This document shows, one piece after another, positions 13,684 to 27,128 of a DNA stretch of 64,000 nt. The translations under genes were made by a program, and so were the position numbers. Within the stretch, counting starts at the first letter, position 1. Each line of letters opens with the position of its first letter. Source of the DNA: Rosellinia necatrix (lineage: Eukaryota; Ascomycota; Sordariomycetes; Xylariales; Xylariaceae); assembly GCA_021209875.1 (NCBI GenBank), contig JAGYVD010000003.1, forward strand, positions 1,736,001 to 1,800,000, read 5' to 3'. The notes beneath the pieces were generated by a model. It ran no database searches and was not told the DNA's origin. It was given only the letters and a program-made list of their open reading frames with translations.

Positions 13684-13940
13684 TGTTAGAGTAGGCAAGG
13701 GGTGCTAGGCTTAGCACTACTAGTTGCTCCACTGTAAGATTAGATAAGGTGGCCCAGGCCACCTGGGCTAGCCCACTTGGGCTAGGCCTACCTATTTACT
13801 TGTACTAGTAGGTGGAATTCTAGGACTGCACTTAGAATTCTACCATCTTTATTACCACTACATATATAACACTACAAACTAGACCAGCATACAGCAAAAT
13901 ACAGCTATTTACAGCTTTATACCTCTGACCAGATTTATTA
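13684..13940 (+). repeat. 3' LTR of A1
   Basis: Same 257-bp length as the 5' LTR, beginning TGTTAGAG and ending ATTTATTA. Here the inner (left) part is the more mutated side, for example GTGCTAGGCTTAGCAC against GTGCCAGGCTTGGCAC in the 5' LTR, while the outer (right) half keeps most of its C residues. TATTA at 13941-13945 is the downstream target duplication. Confidence 0.88.
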
Positions 13941-13945
13941 TATTA

Positions 13946-16900
13946 ATAAAATCTAATATTGTTTTTTTTAAATAAATAAACAAGGTTAAATTATTTTTTT
14001 TGAATTAAATATTTTAATATATATATATTTAATTTTAAAACAAACTAGCAAACATTTATTAAATATTTATTACTAATTATTTACTTTTATAATCATTATT
14101 ATTTTATTATTATTTAAAGTATTAAATAAAATATATAAATTTTTTCATATAATTTTATTATTTTAATAAACCAAAAAAACTTTCATTTAAATTTTCTTTT
14201 TTTAGTTAAAATATTTATAACTACAACTTGTTTTATTATCTGTTTTTTTAAATAATTATTTATTAAATTATGTAATAGCAATTTTATTGAAATTTATTTT
14301 TATAGTTTTTATCATAAATATATTTATAGTTTAATAAATGAATAAATTTATTAAATAAAGATAATTAAAAGATAATTGCGTTTTGTTTAAGTTTATTTAT
14401 AATAATATTTTATAAGATCTAATTTTTAGGTTTAGTTTTAAAACCGCAGAAATTCTAACGTTATTAATGTTAATTCATATTCACTAGTCTGTGTTTATAT
14501 ATTATTATAATAAATATTAAATTTAAAAACAAATAAAGTTTATTTTAGTTTTATAACAGCTAAGTTTTAATTAATTAATCGCAGGTTTTAATTTAAATCT
14601 GTTTTTAATTATAAAGTTTTAATTATTTTTCATTTAAAACATTTATTATATGTTTTTAAAAACAAATAAAAAAATAGTAATTTATAAAAATAATTTTTAT
14701 ATTAATATATATATAATTTAAAAATAAATTAAACTTTTAGCTTATTAAATAAATATATTTTTTATATAAAAAATAAAAACAAAAATTTAGTTTTGTTTTT
14801 TTTTAAAACGAATGTTTTTTATTATTAATATAATTATTATATTAAATTTAAAAACTTTTATTATAATAAAACTTATTAGTTTTTAAACTATTTATATATT
14901 AAAAGATATTCTTTTTAATTAAATAAAATAAAGAAAGGTTTATATAATATTTAATGAATATATATTGCCTAAAACTTTATAGTTTTATTCTAAGTTTATA
15001 TTTTTAAAGCTTTTACATTTTAATCATAAAATTTTGTTTTAAACTTAGTTTTTAATAAGCTTGGCATATATTTTATAATTTTAAGAAATATATATAATTA
15101 GCTTAACTAAATTACAATATATGTTTAAAAAAACAATCTTTAATTAATACTATAAATATAAATAAAAATTAGCGAAAAAACTAAGTTAAAAGAAATTAAT
15201 TTAATTTTTTTATAAGATGTTTCTAATATATTAATGAATTAATTTAATAAAAATAAAAACATTATATTTAAATTAAATTATTTTATTTAATTAAAATATA
15301 TTTTAGTTATTATATTTTTAATTATTTTTTAAACAATATAAAAGTTATATTTAATATAAACATATAATTAAATTTTATCAAACGCATTTTTAATATAATT
15401 AAATCTAAACATTTAATAAGAGCCTGATTATTTTATAATAAATATTTTAAATATTTTTTATTTTATTGTTTAAAATAATGAAGCTTAAATTTTTAAATTT
15501 TTAAGTTTTAGTTTTTTATATGTTTTTTAAATAATCAGGCAATAAATTTTTTGGTTATTTTTAAAACGTTACAACAATAACTTCTGTTTTATTTTTTTAA
15601 GCTTTTAAAAAATTTAGTTTTAAAATATAATATTTATTTTTAAAGTTTTCAAAAAAATTAATTTATAAACTAATTAACATTTATATTAGTTTTTATTTAA
15701 TTATATTTTTAAACATAAAATATATTTTTATTAATTAATATATTATTAATATTTAAGTTATATTTTTATAGACAAAAACAATATTATTTTTTTTATAAAT
15801 ACGTTTTCAAATAAAGCTGTAAAAGTTTAAACTATTTTTTGAAATTAAATTAAATAATATTTATAAGTTTTTATTAATGATGTTTATGCAAATAACCTTT
15901 TATTTTTTAGCTTTAAAATAATTAATTTAATATATTAACAGCGGTAATATAACCAGCAAATTTTTAATTTAGTTTTTTCTTTTAATAAAAACTTATTATT
16001 TTTATAAATAATATATATATTAAATATCGGTTATTTATGGTTTAGTTTTTCTTTTAGCTTTACTTAAGCTTAAATATATATAATAAATTTTTTTTTTAAT
16101 AATAAAAAACATTTTTAAAGCAGTAAAATCTTTTTTTTTTTTTTTTAGCTTTTCATATTATATTTATAGTTTTTAAACGTTAAAAAATATTATTTATAAA
16201 TATATTTATTATAAAACTTGTTTTATAATATTAAAAAATTCTGATATAAAAACTATAATATATTGGCTTATGTTTTTTTAAATAATTAAATTTTTGTTTA
16301 ATATTTTTAAAATATTATTTTATAAATTATAAAACTGTTTGTTTTAAACATATAAATATATTTTATATATAAATCGGTTGATTAGTTTTACAACAAAAGA
16401 TTTTTTTTATATGTTAAGCCAGCATTTTTATTTGTTGTTTTATAATTCGCTATTTATTTTTTAAATAATACAAATTCTAAAAGTCGGCAGCTTTTTACAT
16501 ATTTTTCTTATTTAAAAAATATTTAATTTTATATATGAAGTTGAAATTAAAATTAATAACTTGCTGCTTATAAATATAAAAAATAATAATTAAATAATAA
16601 TTTATTTATTTTTAATGATTTATTTTTCTAATTTATAGTATAAAATTTTATTTTTATTTTTGTTTGTTTATATATCTGTTTTTAAATTTTTATTAATACA
16701 TATTTTCTATTTTTTATTATTATTATAACTATGTCAGCTTATAATGAAAAGCTTTTTAAATTATTTATTAAATTTAAAGATAATAAAAATATTTATAGTT
16801 TTATATTTTAAATATATTACTATTTCTATATATTTATGTTTTTAATAAGTTTTAAATAATTAAAAGCTTTTTGAAATATTAATAGTTTATAGTTTAAAAA

Positions 16901-18494
16901 AATTAAAAACTATTTATTTTAAAAATTATATTTATAGTTATTTTAATAATTATAAGTTTAAAATTTAAAATTAAATAGAACAAAAATAATTAATAATTAT
17001 TTATATATATAACAAGATTAAAAAAAATGAAATAAATTAAATAAGAATAATAAAAAATAATTAAGCAGTTTTGTGAAATTATTAATAAAATCATATTTAA
17101 AATAATACCTTTTAAAATAATATTAAATAAACAAGCAGATATAAATAAATATATAAGCTAATAAAATTATTAAAAAACCGCTTAAGCAATTCTAATATTT
17201 TTAGTTATAAATTTAATGTTTTCTTTTTGTTTAGCCAATAATTAATTAATTAATTGAACTTGTTTGAAATTAAGTTTTTAAATTATTTTGCTGTTTTTAA
17301 ACTTATTTTTTAATAGTTTAAAAGCCAGCTTTATTTTATTTATACTAAGCTTTAAATAATTAAGGTCAATTTTTTATAGTTTTTTTTAGCTGGTTTTATT
17401 TATAATATATATTAATACTTTTAATGTTATTTTAATAATTTTATATAGTTTTTATTATATAAATTATAATTTAAAACCAAATTTATTATTATTTATTCTA
17501 TTTTTGTTTTATTAATAAATTTGTATTATTTTATTTTAATAACATAGAGATTTTTATGTTTAGTTATTTATTTTATAAAGTTATTTTTGCTAATAAAAAA
17601 GTTTTATTTTTTTAACAGGTTAAATATTTTAACATTTAGTTATAAAATGTTTTTTAATATTTATTATGCTTTTAATTTTTAATTGTTTTATTTATTATAT
17701 TTATTTAATTTTTTTAATATTAAAACAGCCAGTTAAAATTTTTAGCTTAATAGAATTTCTGCACAAAATAAATAAGTTTTTTTTATTTATAATCAATTAA
17801 CAGCTATTATTACATTTAATAGTTAAACAGGCTATGTTTTTAATTGTTTATATTTTATATTTAAAGCTTATTTTTATAACTGTTTTATTATTAATTAAAT
17901 AATTTCTTTAATAAAGCTTCAAGTTTATAATATATTAAAAACTTATATATTAACATTGTTTTATTTTTAATAAAAAGATTTTTAATTATATTATTAAATC
18001 TTTAATTTATAAATATTTGTCAAAAATATTTAAATATAGTTTATAATAGATTTTATATTTATAAAATAAAAAAATGCTGATTTTTTAATAATAATACAAA
18101 TAATAAACCGGCTAAAATAATTAATTTTTCTTAAGATATATTTTAATTTATTTAACCTAACAAAAGAAATTAATTTAATATAGTTTATATTAACTATATT
18201 TTACAGCTTAAATATTATAACTTGTTATTTAACTCTAAGCGGCAATTTTAGTTTTATTCTTTCATAAATATAATAATAATTATAATATTTATTAATATTT
18301 ATTAATATTTATTAATATTTATATTTTTAACAGCTATTAAAACTGTTGTTTTAAATCTGTTTAAATAATAATATATTTATAATATTTATATTTATTATAT
18401 GTTTATTTTAATATTATTAGTATTTTTTCCAGCAGAACATATTTAATTAAACTTTTGTTCTGTTTAATTTAAAAAAAATAACTATTTTGAATAT
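13946..18494. other. A/T-rich spacer, no gene seen
   Basis: About 4.5 kb of A/T-rich sequence with no open frame, RNA gene or LTR pair. Small patches with AGC/GCT residues suggest old mutated repeat pieces, but none could be matched to the families in this window. A short 10-bp tandem repeat lies near the right end. Confidence 0.6.
18283..18330. repeat. 10-bp tandem repeat
   Basis: The unit ATTAATATTT is repeated about four times without interruption. It is simple A/T sequence with no sign of function. Confidence 0.7.
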
Positions 18495-18499
18495 AATAT

Positions 18500-18753
18500 T
18501 GATAAATCTGGTCAGGGGTATGAAGCTGTAAATAGCTGTATTTTGCTGTATGCTGGTCTAGTTTGTGGTGTTGTATATGTGTAGGTGATGATCATGGTGG
18601 AATTCTAGGTGCAGTCCTAGAATTCCACCTACTAGTACAGGTAGGTGGGCCTAGCCCAAGTGGGTCTAGCCCAGGTGGCCTGGGCCACCTTATCTAATCT
18701 TACAGTGGGGCAACTGGTGGTGCCAAGCCTGGCACCCCTTGCCTACTCTAACA
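18500..18753 (-). mobile_element. Solo LTR, family A
   Basis: Reverse-oriented copy of the A1 LTR, 254 bp, reading TGATAAAT...CTCTAACA on the plus strand. The 5-bp duplication AATAT flanks it at 18495-18499 and 18754-18758. It is far less mutated than the A1 LTRs and therefore shows the likely original LTR, ending TATCA instead of TATTA. No interior is attached, so it is a recombinant solo LTR. A 62-codon open frame across it has no coding meaning. Confidence 0.9.
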
Positions 18754-18764
18754 AATATTATATT

Positions 18765-19034
18765 TGTAATAGCTGCAATAGCGGCAGTTGGAGCGGTGCC
18801 CAACTATACCTATGTATTAGAAAAAAAAACTAAAGTTAAGAAAAAAAAAGAACTATATATAAGGCCGACGGCCAGAATTTTTATTTATATATGCTACTTG
18901 TTATTTATTATATAACTGGCCTACTGTTTTTACTACTTTATATTTGTATTTATTTAGCCGGAGAACTAATTAAAAGCTACTAAGCTATTTATTTGTTTAG
19001 CTAATTAAAGTTATTATAGCTGTAAGTTATAATA
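18765..19034 (-). repeat. 3' LTR of D1
   Basis: Starts TGTAATAGC on the plus strand. The outer (left) side keeps G+C, for example GCGGCAGTTGGAGCGGTGCC at 18782, while the inner side past about 18880 is heavily mutated. A conserved core CCGACGGCCAGAATT lies just after an A-rich tract and is shared by all D LTRs in the window. The element's left TSD starts only two bases after the right TSD of the solo A LTR. Confidence 0.85.
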
Positions 19035-19837
19035 ATCTTTTTTTTTTTTAAAAAAATTTAGTTTTAGTTTTTAGCTGCGCAGAACTAAAAATATATTAAA
19101 CTGATTTTTTTTTAAAGCTGTTTACGTTATATTTAAAGCTTAAATTAAAAACTTTTAAATTAATATTTTTAAGTAATAAAAAAATACTTTTAGCATATAT
19201 AATTAATTAAAATTTAAAAGTTTTTAATTTTTAGTTTTATATTTATTATATTAATTAATTTATTTTTATCTGATTTTTTTAATTAAATTATTTATTATAT
19301 TATTTATGTTTTATTTATTATTTTAATTATGTTTTATTTTTTAATATATTATTATTTTTATTTGTTTTAATAAATATTTTTTTTAGCTGCTTTAATTTAG
19401 TTTTATAGCTGCTTTAATAGTTTTGTTTTTTAAATATTTATTATAATATTTTTTAGTTTAACTAAAGCGTTTTTTAAAGCGGCAGCTAAATATTAATTAT
19501 TGTTATATTTCTAGTTTTTTAAAATATTTTATAAAACAGTTTCTTTTTTTAGATTTTTAATAACAAGATTTTTTTATTTTTTATTTTTTTTTAGCGTTTT
19601 ATTAACTATTTTTATTTTTAATTAAAGTATTTTTTATTTAAATAAAAATTATTAATATATTTTATAGTTATTTAATATAAAACTAGCGGCTTTTTTGCTA
19701 TATTATTAATAATTTTAGTTTAAATATATTAAAACAGTTAGCTTTAATATTAATAATTTTATAAGCTTATTATATTATTAAATAGTTTAGTTTATTATTA
19801 AGCTGATTAGTTTGTTTTTTTTTTTTTATAATATAAA

Positions 19838-20053
19838 TAACAAGGATATATTGGGGTCCTGTATAGTGATCTAGTGAAAATAGCGAATTATAGGTAGAAG
19901 GAAGGACTGGCTATGCCAGCCAGCCGAAGGCTGGCTAGAAATAGCCAGTGGGCTATCTTTAATTGCGGGTCCGGCTAGGTCCTGCGGACCTAGCCTACAG
20001 ACCTAGCCTAGCCTAGGGTGGGTCCTTTGGACACCCCCTACCTGTCTGTATTA
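19838..20053 (+). repeat. Left LTR of B1
   Basis: Begins TAACAAGGATATATTGGGG. Contains a GCCAGCCAGCCGAAGGCTGGC foldback and a run of CTAGCCTA motifs. It aligns with the LTRs at 54864-55088 and 61445-61670 (reverse). The terminal TA, rather than TG, is constant in every B copy in the window, so it is probably original rather than mutated. Confidence 0.88.
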
Positions 20054-20264
20054 AGTGCCGCTATAGATATGAAAAATTGCTGACTTTAGCAAAAATATTT
20101 AAGCTATACTACTAGCTACTAATCTATTTGGCTAGCTATTTAGCTGTAGCTTTAGCTCTAGCTTTTATACGCAGGTTGACTAGTTAGTACTTCGTTTATA
20201 CCCTGTAGCTTTGTTTATAGTTGAACTAGTACTTGCCAGGTATTTGGTAGGTAGGTAGATAGAT

Positions 20265-20425
20265 TAGTTAAATTAGCTGGACTGGTTAAATTGGCTGGAC
20301 TGGTCGAATTAGCCGCACTGGTCCAGTTGGCCGGACTGGTCGAATTAGCCGGCCTGGTCTAGTTGGCCGGACTGGCTGAATTGGCTGTATTCGACTGGAC
20401 TGGTTAAATTAGCTATTTTTAACTG
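20265..20425 (+). repeat. Short-unit tandem repeat in B1 interior
   Basis: Repeats of a GACTGGTTGAATTGGCTG-like unit with 12- to 14-bp sub-periods. The same region in B2 (55285-55430) has more regular units. It is less mutated than the rest of the interior. Confidence 0.7.
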
Positions 20426-20939
20426 GCTTAGTTAGTTAAAGAAAAAAAATTAGATAAGTTGACTGGTTGTTAGGTGTCGACAGGTTGTACGGTAGGATTG
20501 TTAAATAGTCAGGTTTTTTGTACGCGGGTCTAATTGTTAACTTGTTAAATATTTAATTAGTTGTTAAAAGTTAAATAGTTATACGGCTGGAATGTTAAAC
20601 TAGTAAGTTTTTTGTACGCGGGACAGATTTTTAACTGGTTGGTTGACTAGCTGTTAAATTTTAACTAGTTAACTAGTTAGTTAATTGTTATATAGATATT
20701 TACTGCGGTCGAAAAAATAAGCAAAACAACCGCGTTTTAACGTTTAATTAAATAGATTTAACGACTAGTTCGCAAAAAAAAAGCAGGCCTAATATTTAAA
20801 CAAATTGTTTAGTTTTTTTTAAGCTGTTTAAAACAAAATAGCATAAACAGTTATAATAACAGTATAAATAGCAACAGCGATAATATATAACAGCTGTTAA
20901 AAGCTTTAAGTAATAAACTGCGTATATTTAATATAAATA

Positions 20940-21195
20940 CAGATTTAACAGTTAAAAAATATGCAGGTGTATTTTATATATTAAACAGATTAAGCTGCTA
21001 TATAAGCTAACAGTTAAAAAACATGTAGGCGTATTTTAAAAAGCTGTCGGTTTAAAAACATGCAGCAAAAATATATTAAAAGCTATATAGTTTAACCGTA
21101 AAACGTTTAAAACTAAAATATTTAATTAAATAGTATAGCAGGCAGTTAACTTGCCTAGCGTATAAGCTAACGGTTAAAAAACATGCACTTGTACT
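20940..21195 (+). repeat. Dispersed internal motif repeats of B1
   Basis: The motif AACAGTTAAAAAACATG, followed by G/C-bearing sequence, recurs at about 20948, 21008 and 21168. The same three are seen in B2 at about 56128, 56200 and 56358. No frame or function is evident. Confidence 0.55.
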
Positions 21196-21256
21196 AGCTA
21201 TATATATTATTAATATAGCTACCGTTAGCAACAGAATCGCAGATTACCGCACTATT

Positions 21257-21472
21257 TAACAAGGATATATTAGGGTCCTGTATAATAATCTAGTAAAAAT
21301 AGCATATTATAAGTAAAAGGAAGGACTGGCTAAGCCAGCTAGCCGAAGGCTGGCTAGAAATAGCTAGTAGGGTACCCTTAATTGCGGGTCCGGCTAGGTT
21401 CTGCGGACCTAGCCTACAGACTTAGCCTAGCCTAGGGTAGGTCCTTTGGACACCCCCTACCTGTCTGTATTA
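21257..21472 (+). repeat. Right LTR of B1
   Basis: 216 bp, identical in length to the left LTR. It carries a few extra C-to-T and G-to-A changes at its inner side (TAGGGTCC for TGGGGTCC, TATAATAATC for TATAGTGATC). The TSD ATAAA follows. Confidence 0.88.
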
Positions 21473-22794
21473 ATAAATATATAATTTTTAATTATAAAGT
21501 TTAAGTTTTATTAATATTTATTAGCTTATATAATTATTTGTTATTATATTTTTATATTTATATTTTTATTTTTTAATATAATTATAAACTTTTTTATAAA
21601 CATTTAAGCTTTTTTTAAATAATTTTTTTTAACTTATTTTTTTATAATTATTTTATTTTTATTTATAACTTTTAATTAAATATTATATTTATCAGCTTTT
21701 TATTAATATTTTTTTAAAAACAGTTTTTTAAAGCTTTATAAAACAGAAATGCTTATATAACGTTTAATACTAAAAATATTTTAAACTAGTTTTTTAAAAT
21801 AGTTAATATATAATTACAGCTGCTCATTTATTTATTAATATATTATTTTTATTTGTTTTATTAATTAATAATATTTTATTATAAAAGATTTTAGCTTTAT
21901 ATTATAGATTTTTAATAGCTTATTTATAAAATTAGCAATAAACTGGCTTTTTATTATTACCGACTTTTTATATATAATTATTTATATTAGTTTTAATAAT
22001 TTATTAATTATATAAAATATTATATTATTTTTATATTTATTTTTAAAAAGCTTTTAAAATTAACTATTATATATTGTTATATATATTTTAATATTAATAA
22101 AAAGTTAGTTTTTTAATGTTTTATTATAAAAAATTTTATAAAATAATAAAAACAGTTTGTTATATATTAGTTAATTTTATAATGCAGCTTTAATTATTAA
22201 TAATATTAAAACATTAAACGTTTTATTTTTCTACGGCTTAAATATATTATTGCTAGTTTTATCTAAGCTTTTTAATTATTTAAGTCTGCAGATTATTTAA
22301 CTTAAAACAATTAATTTTTTTTATATAATAAAAGTTTTTAATATTAACTAATTAAAATTTTTATTAGCTCAAGCTTTTTTAATATTTATTTAAACTAATA
22401 TTATATTAATTAACTTTAAATGTTACGTTTATAAATATTATTTTTAACAGCAGCAAAAATATAATATTTTTATAATATATATTTTATATATATTTTTATT
22501 ATTTTAAAAGTTGCTAGTTTAAAAAAGCTATAGTTTTTGTTTATTTTTTTATTGTTTTTATTTTTTTAAATCTTTTATTAGTTTAAAAAAATGTTTGCTA
22601 TTATATTTTTAATTTTAAGGTATATATAATATTAAAATTATAATATATAATAAGCTTAGCTTATTTAACTTATTTTAAATTTAAGATTGTTTTTAGATTA
22701 AAATATTTTAATATAATATAATTTATAATAATTAAAAACAGCTGTAGCTATTATAAGCTTATTAATTCTGTTTATTAATAAAACAGTTTTTAAT

Positions 22795-23600
22795 TATTAT
22801 TAGCATTTTTTATTATAAATATTATAATTTAATTTTACGTTATAAAAGTTTTTAAATAAAATATAAAAAGCAGCTATAAAATGTTTATAGTTTTTTTATA
22901 ATAGAATATTAACAGCTATACTATTAAATATATTTATTTTTATTTAAGTTTTATTTTTATAAAAAAATATTTTAATATTAGGGCGTTAATTAGTTTATTT
23001 TTACCGTTTTAAATATTTTTCAGCAAAAGTTTAACAAAATTAAATTAGTTTTAATATAAATTAAATTATTTAACGGTTTAATTATTTATTTATATTTATA
23101 AATAAACTTTTATAAAAGTTATAAAAGCTTAAAAACAACTATATTTTTTAATAAAGTTTTATTTTATTTTTAAATATTTTTAATTATAAATAATTTTAAT
23201 TTTATTAAAATTAATTTTTACGTTTTAGTTTTAATAATAAACTTAAAAACTTAGTTTTTTTATATAAAGCTTATATTTTTCAAGTTAGCTTATAATCTTG
23301 TTTTTTAAAACATAATAATATTTTATTTATATAATATTAATATTTTAGTCTATTATTTAAATAAATAAAAATATTATTAATATAAGCTATATAAAAATAT
23401 CCAGGTATTTTTATAAGATATTATTAATATATTTTTAAAAATCGTTAGCTTGTTAATTAATTTAAAAACAGCATTTTAAATTAATAAGTTTTATATTATG
23501 TTTAAAAACAATTAATTTTTGTTTTTTTACAACATAAATATAATAAAATGCTTATTTAACATTAATTTTAATAAATATTTTAGCTTATATTATATAAGCT
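22795..23600 (-). pseudogene. RT and RNase H relic of D1 (pol)
   Basis: Reading the minus strand, codons at 23387 down to 23373 give A-Y-I-N-N, in the longer context YFYIAYINNIFIY. This is the Gypsy RT catalytic box AYLDDILIY with both Asp codons turned to Asn by G-to-A changes. Further downstream on the same strand, at about 22829-22809, NYNIYNKK matches the RNase H signature NYEIYDKE. The spacing of about 560 bp is normal for RT to RNase H. Many in-frame TAA/TAG stops show the gene is dead. In D2 the equivalents are at about 48447-48461 and 47852-47875. Confidence 0.75.
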
Positions 23601-26600
23601 AGTGTTTTTAATTAATAATAATAAATATTAATTTTTTATATTAAAACATTTAATTTTTATAATTAATATATAAATATAATAATCTGTTATTTTTTATATA
23701 AATAATATAAAAGCAGCTTAAAAGCTAGCATAAGCTTTATAAATTCTTTTATTAAATTATTATAAATATATTGTTAGCAGGTCTTAGTTTTTTAAAAATA
23801 TTTTATAAAAAAATAATATTTTAATATTTTAAGTTTTAATTTAAAATAAAGCGATAATTTATTTTTAACTTATATAAAAACAGCTTATTTTAAACAGCTT
23901 TTAAAAAACATTTAAATATTTATAATAAGCTTTTAAAACGATCTATTATAAGTTTTTTTAATTTTATTTTATTTTTAAATAACAGCTTATTTTAAGTTTT
24001 TATTATTTATTATTTATTATTTTATTAATTTTATATAATATAATTATATTATAATATATTATTTTATTTTATTATAATATTATATTAAAAGCTATAGTTT
24101 TAATAGTTTTAATTTTTATTAATTAATATTTATATTATTTAATAATATTTTGCTAAAATTAATAACAGCTTTAAACGTTTTTTTAAGCAGAGTTTCTGTT
24201 TTAAGCTTAGTTTTTGCTATTTTAAAAGCTAGTTTAGTTTTTAGCTTAATATTTTTTTATTTTATATATTTTTATATAGTTTTATTTTTTATTTAAAATA
24301 TTTATTAGTTCTAAAGTTTTAAAATTTATACCGGAGTAGTTTTAAAAAGCAAAAATTTTTAAGCCTGTATTTTTAAAAGTTAAATTAACTTTTAATTAAA
24401 TAATTTTTGCTATATTTAATTTAAAATATTTTAAGCTTATAATTTTTTTTTGCTATATTTAATTAAATTTATTATTTCCGCGTTTTTATTGTTTTAGTTT
24501 ATTGGCTTTTTTATAAGCAAGATTTTTTAATATTTAAAATATTTTAATAAGTTTTTATTTTATTTATTTAAATTTTAAAACTTAATATTTAAGTTTTAAT
24601 AGTTTTAAAATAAAAGTTGTTTATACAAAAATTTATTAACATGTTATAATAATTATAATTTTTTTTTAATAATTATATTATATTTTATATTAATAATTAT
24701 TAAAAAGCCTTTTATACGGTTTTTTTTATATTTTAAAATATAATCTTAAAGCTAAGTTTGTTTATTAAATTAAATTATTATTATATTTTATAATAATAGC
24801 TGGTTTAAAACTTATTATAGTTTTAAGTTTTAAATATTTTATTATTTAAACAATAAAAGTTATGCTAATTAAAATATATATATTTGCTTCTATATTAGCT
24901 AAAGTTTTAATAAATAATATAAGTTTATTATTTATTATAGTATAATTTATAAAAACAGGTTTTTTTAAAATAATTTTAAAATGTTAAACAGGATTTTTTA
25001 TATTATATTATATTAAATTCTAATATTTTTATTTAAAATAAAAATTTAATTATTTTACGCTTTTTTTTTTTTTATTTATATTTATTTTTTTATATAATCT
25101 GTTTTTATAGTTTTTATAAAAGAATATTAATATATATATTATTTAATTAATTAAAGTTGTTTTTATAAAAATAATTATTATTATAATATTTTTGTTTATA
25201 ATAAATAAAACATTTATTTTTAAAATACAAGTTTTAAATTAATTTAATTTTAATTTAACGTAGATTTTTATTTCATTTTTTTTATTTAATTGCTGTTATT
25301 TTTTAATTATTATTTTATAATTAATAAATATTTTTAAATAAAAACTATTTTTAGCAGCTATAATTAAAACTTTTTTAGTTTTTTATTTTTTTATGTTTTA
25401 TTTTTTTTTAAATTTTATTTTAAATAAAATTTATTTACTGCTAATAATTATATAGCTATATATATTTATAATAAATAATAAAATTTATTATGTTCTTATA
25501 TAGTTTATTTATATAAAATTTATTTAAACGTTTAAATAATTTGTTATATATATTTTTTAAAGTTTTTAAGTTAATTTTGTTATAGTAGCTTAATAAGCAA
25601 ACTTAATATAAAATAAAATAAACTTGTTATTTATTATTATTTTTAAGTTTTAATATTTAATTTTAATTTTTTATATTTATTAAAATTATTATAAAATAAA
25701 ATAAATAGTTTAATATTTTTAATTAGTTTTTAATCTTAATTTATTATAATTATTAATAATAAACAGCATAAGATTTTTAAAAGCTTTATTTTTTATATAA
25801 CTAGCAATATAATCGATTTTTTTAACTTATATTAAAAATAATCGCTGCTTTTAATAACTTTGCTTTTTAAAAGCATAAATTAATATTTAAACTTTATTTT
25901 TAATTTATTTTTATAAGTTTTTATTAATCAATATAAAAATTTCGCTGCTTTAAAATTAATTTTAACTTTTTTAATATATTATAAATTTCAAGTTTTTAGG
26001 TTAATTTTAAAATAGTTTTTAAACAACTATTAAGTCTGCTTAATTAAATAAATAACGCGATAATTTACTTTTTAAAATTTTAATTTTTTGTTAGCTTTAA
26101 TTAAAGCTTAATTTAAATTAGCTTTAATTTTTTATTTTTAAGCTAAATTAATTTAATCAGCTTATTATTTATATAAAATTATTATTAATATTATTAATTA
26201 TATTAACAATGTTTTTAAAATATTTTAAACGCTGCTTATAAATAAAAAATAATATTTAAACTTATAGTATATATTTTAAAATAGTTTTAAACTAGCTTTA
26301 TAAATTATTAAAACTTTTCAAAGCTGTTTTATAAAAAAAACGCACTTTTTTTTTTGCTTGTTATTATTATAAAATTTATTTTTGCTTGTTTGTTTATAAT
26401 AAAATAAACAGCGTTAGTTTTTATTAATTTTATTAAATTTTTATAAAATTTTATAAAAGCCCGCTGTATATATTTTTTAATTATTACTACTAATAATATA
26501 ATTTTAATATAAAAATCTTAATATGTTTGTTTTTTTGGTTTTTTATTTTTATTATAGCTTTTATTTTTTTAGTTAGAACGTCTGGCCGTATTAGTATTAT

Positions 26601-26864
26601 TACCTTATATTAACAACTTTATAAACTTTAAAAATTAGCGATAAAATTTATAATAGTTATATTAAGTATTATTATATAAAGCTAGTTTATTTAAATAGTT
26701 TTTTTTAAAACGTATTTATTGTTTAACTTCTGCTAAAAAAGCTAGATTATTTTTTTTTGCTCTTATGTTTTAACAAATAAATTAATTAATCGGTTATTTA
26801 ATTAGTTAAAAAAATTTAACGTTTTTTTAAATAATAAAAAATAAACTTTAATTTTATAATAACT

Positions 26865-27123
26865 GTAATAACAGCAGTTAAAGCGGTGTTTAACTATATT
26901 TATATATTAAAAAAAAAAACTAAAATTAAAAAAAAAAAAACCTATATAAAGAGCCGACAGCCAGAATTCCTACTTTTATATGCTACTAGCTATTTACTAT
27001 ATAACTGGCCTACTGCATTTACTACTTTGTACTTATACCTATTTAGCCTGGGAATTAATCAGGGGCTGCCAGGCCACTTATTTGTCCAGCCAATCAGGGC
27101 CATCATAGCTGTGGGTCATGATA
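26865..27123 (-). repeat. 5' LTR of D1
   Basis: 259 bp. Its inner (left) side is strongly mutated, while the outer part from about 26965 to 27123 is almost unmutated, including GGGGCTGCCAGGCCAC at about 27062. A 93-codon open frame across it is a by-product of this reprieve and has no gene signature. Confidence 0.87.
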
Positions 27124-27128
27124 ATATT

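Larger units (their letters stand above)
11214..13940 (+). mobile_element. LTR retrotransposon A1, short, gag-only
   Basis: Two direct 257-bp LTRs (11214-11470 and 13684-13940) bound a 2213-bp interior. Both begin TGTTAGAG and end ATTTATTA (ATTTATCA in the less mutated solo copy at 18500-18753). The 5-bp target duplication TATTA flanks the element at 11209-11213 and 13941-13945, so this is one complete insertion. The interior is far too short for gag-pol; it carries only a gag-like relic. The plus strand is chosen from that relic. I could not recognise a primer-binding site or polypurine tract. The arrangement fits the known non-autonomous class that encodes gag only (TR-GAG), mobilised by a partner's enzymes. 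Confidence 0.88.
19838..21472 (+). mobile_element. Non-autonomous LTR element B1, nested in D1
   Basis: Two 216-bp direct LTRs (19838-20053 and 21257-21472) begin TAACAAGG and end TGTATTA (TGTATCA in other copies). ATAAA duplicates the target at 19833-19837 and 21473-21477. The interrupted site corresponds to about 46460-46475 in D2, which lacks the insertion. The 1203-bp interior holds no coding relic I can recognise; it is too small for gag-pol, so the element must have relied on enzymes from elsewhere. The interior contains a short-unit tandem region (20270-20420) and repeated AACAGTTAAAAAACATG-like motifs. Orientation is arbitrary because no coding strand is known. Confidence 0.9.
18765..27123 (-). 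mobile_element. Ty3/Gypsy retrotransposon D1, interrupted by B1
   Basis: LTRs at 18765-19034 and 26865-27123 bound the element, and ATATT duplicates the target at 18760-18764 and 27124-27128. The interior matches D2 (45387-52378) along its length. Coding runs on the minus strand: a polypurine tract (minus strand A-run then GAT, plus strand 19035-19050) abuts the 3' LTR at 18765-19034, and RT and RNase H relics read in that direction. Removing B1 (19838-21472 and one TSD) leaves about 6.7 kb, normal for Gypsy elements. Every frame is broken. In minus-strand terms the LTR begins TGTTATGACC and ends ATTACA in less mutated copies. Confidence 0.88.

Noticed and set aside
18645..18833. 62-codon plus-strand open frame
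   Set aside because: It runs from the solo A LTR through its target duplication into the D1 LTR, so it is a chance frame across an insertion joint.
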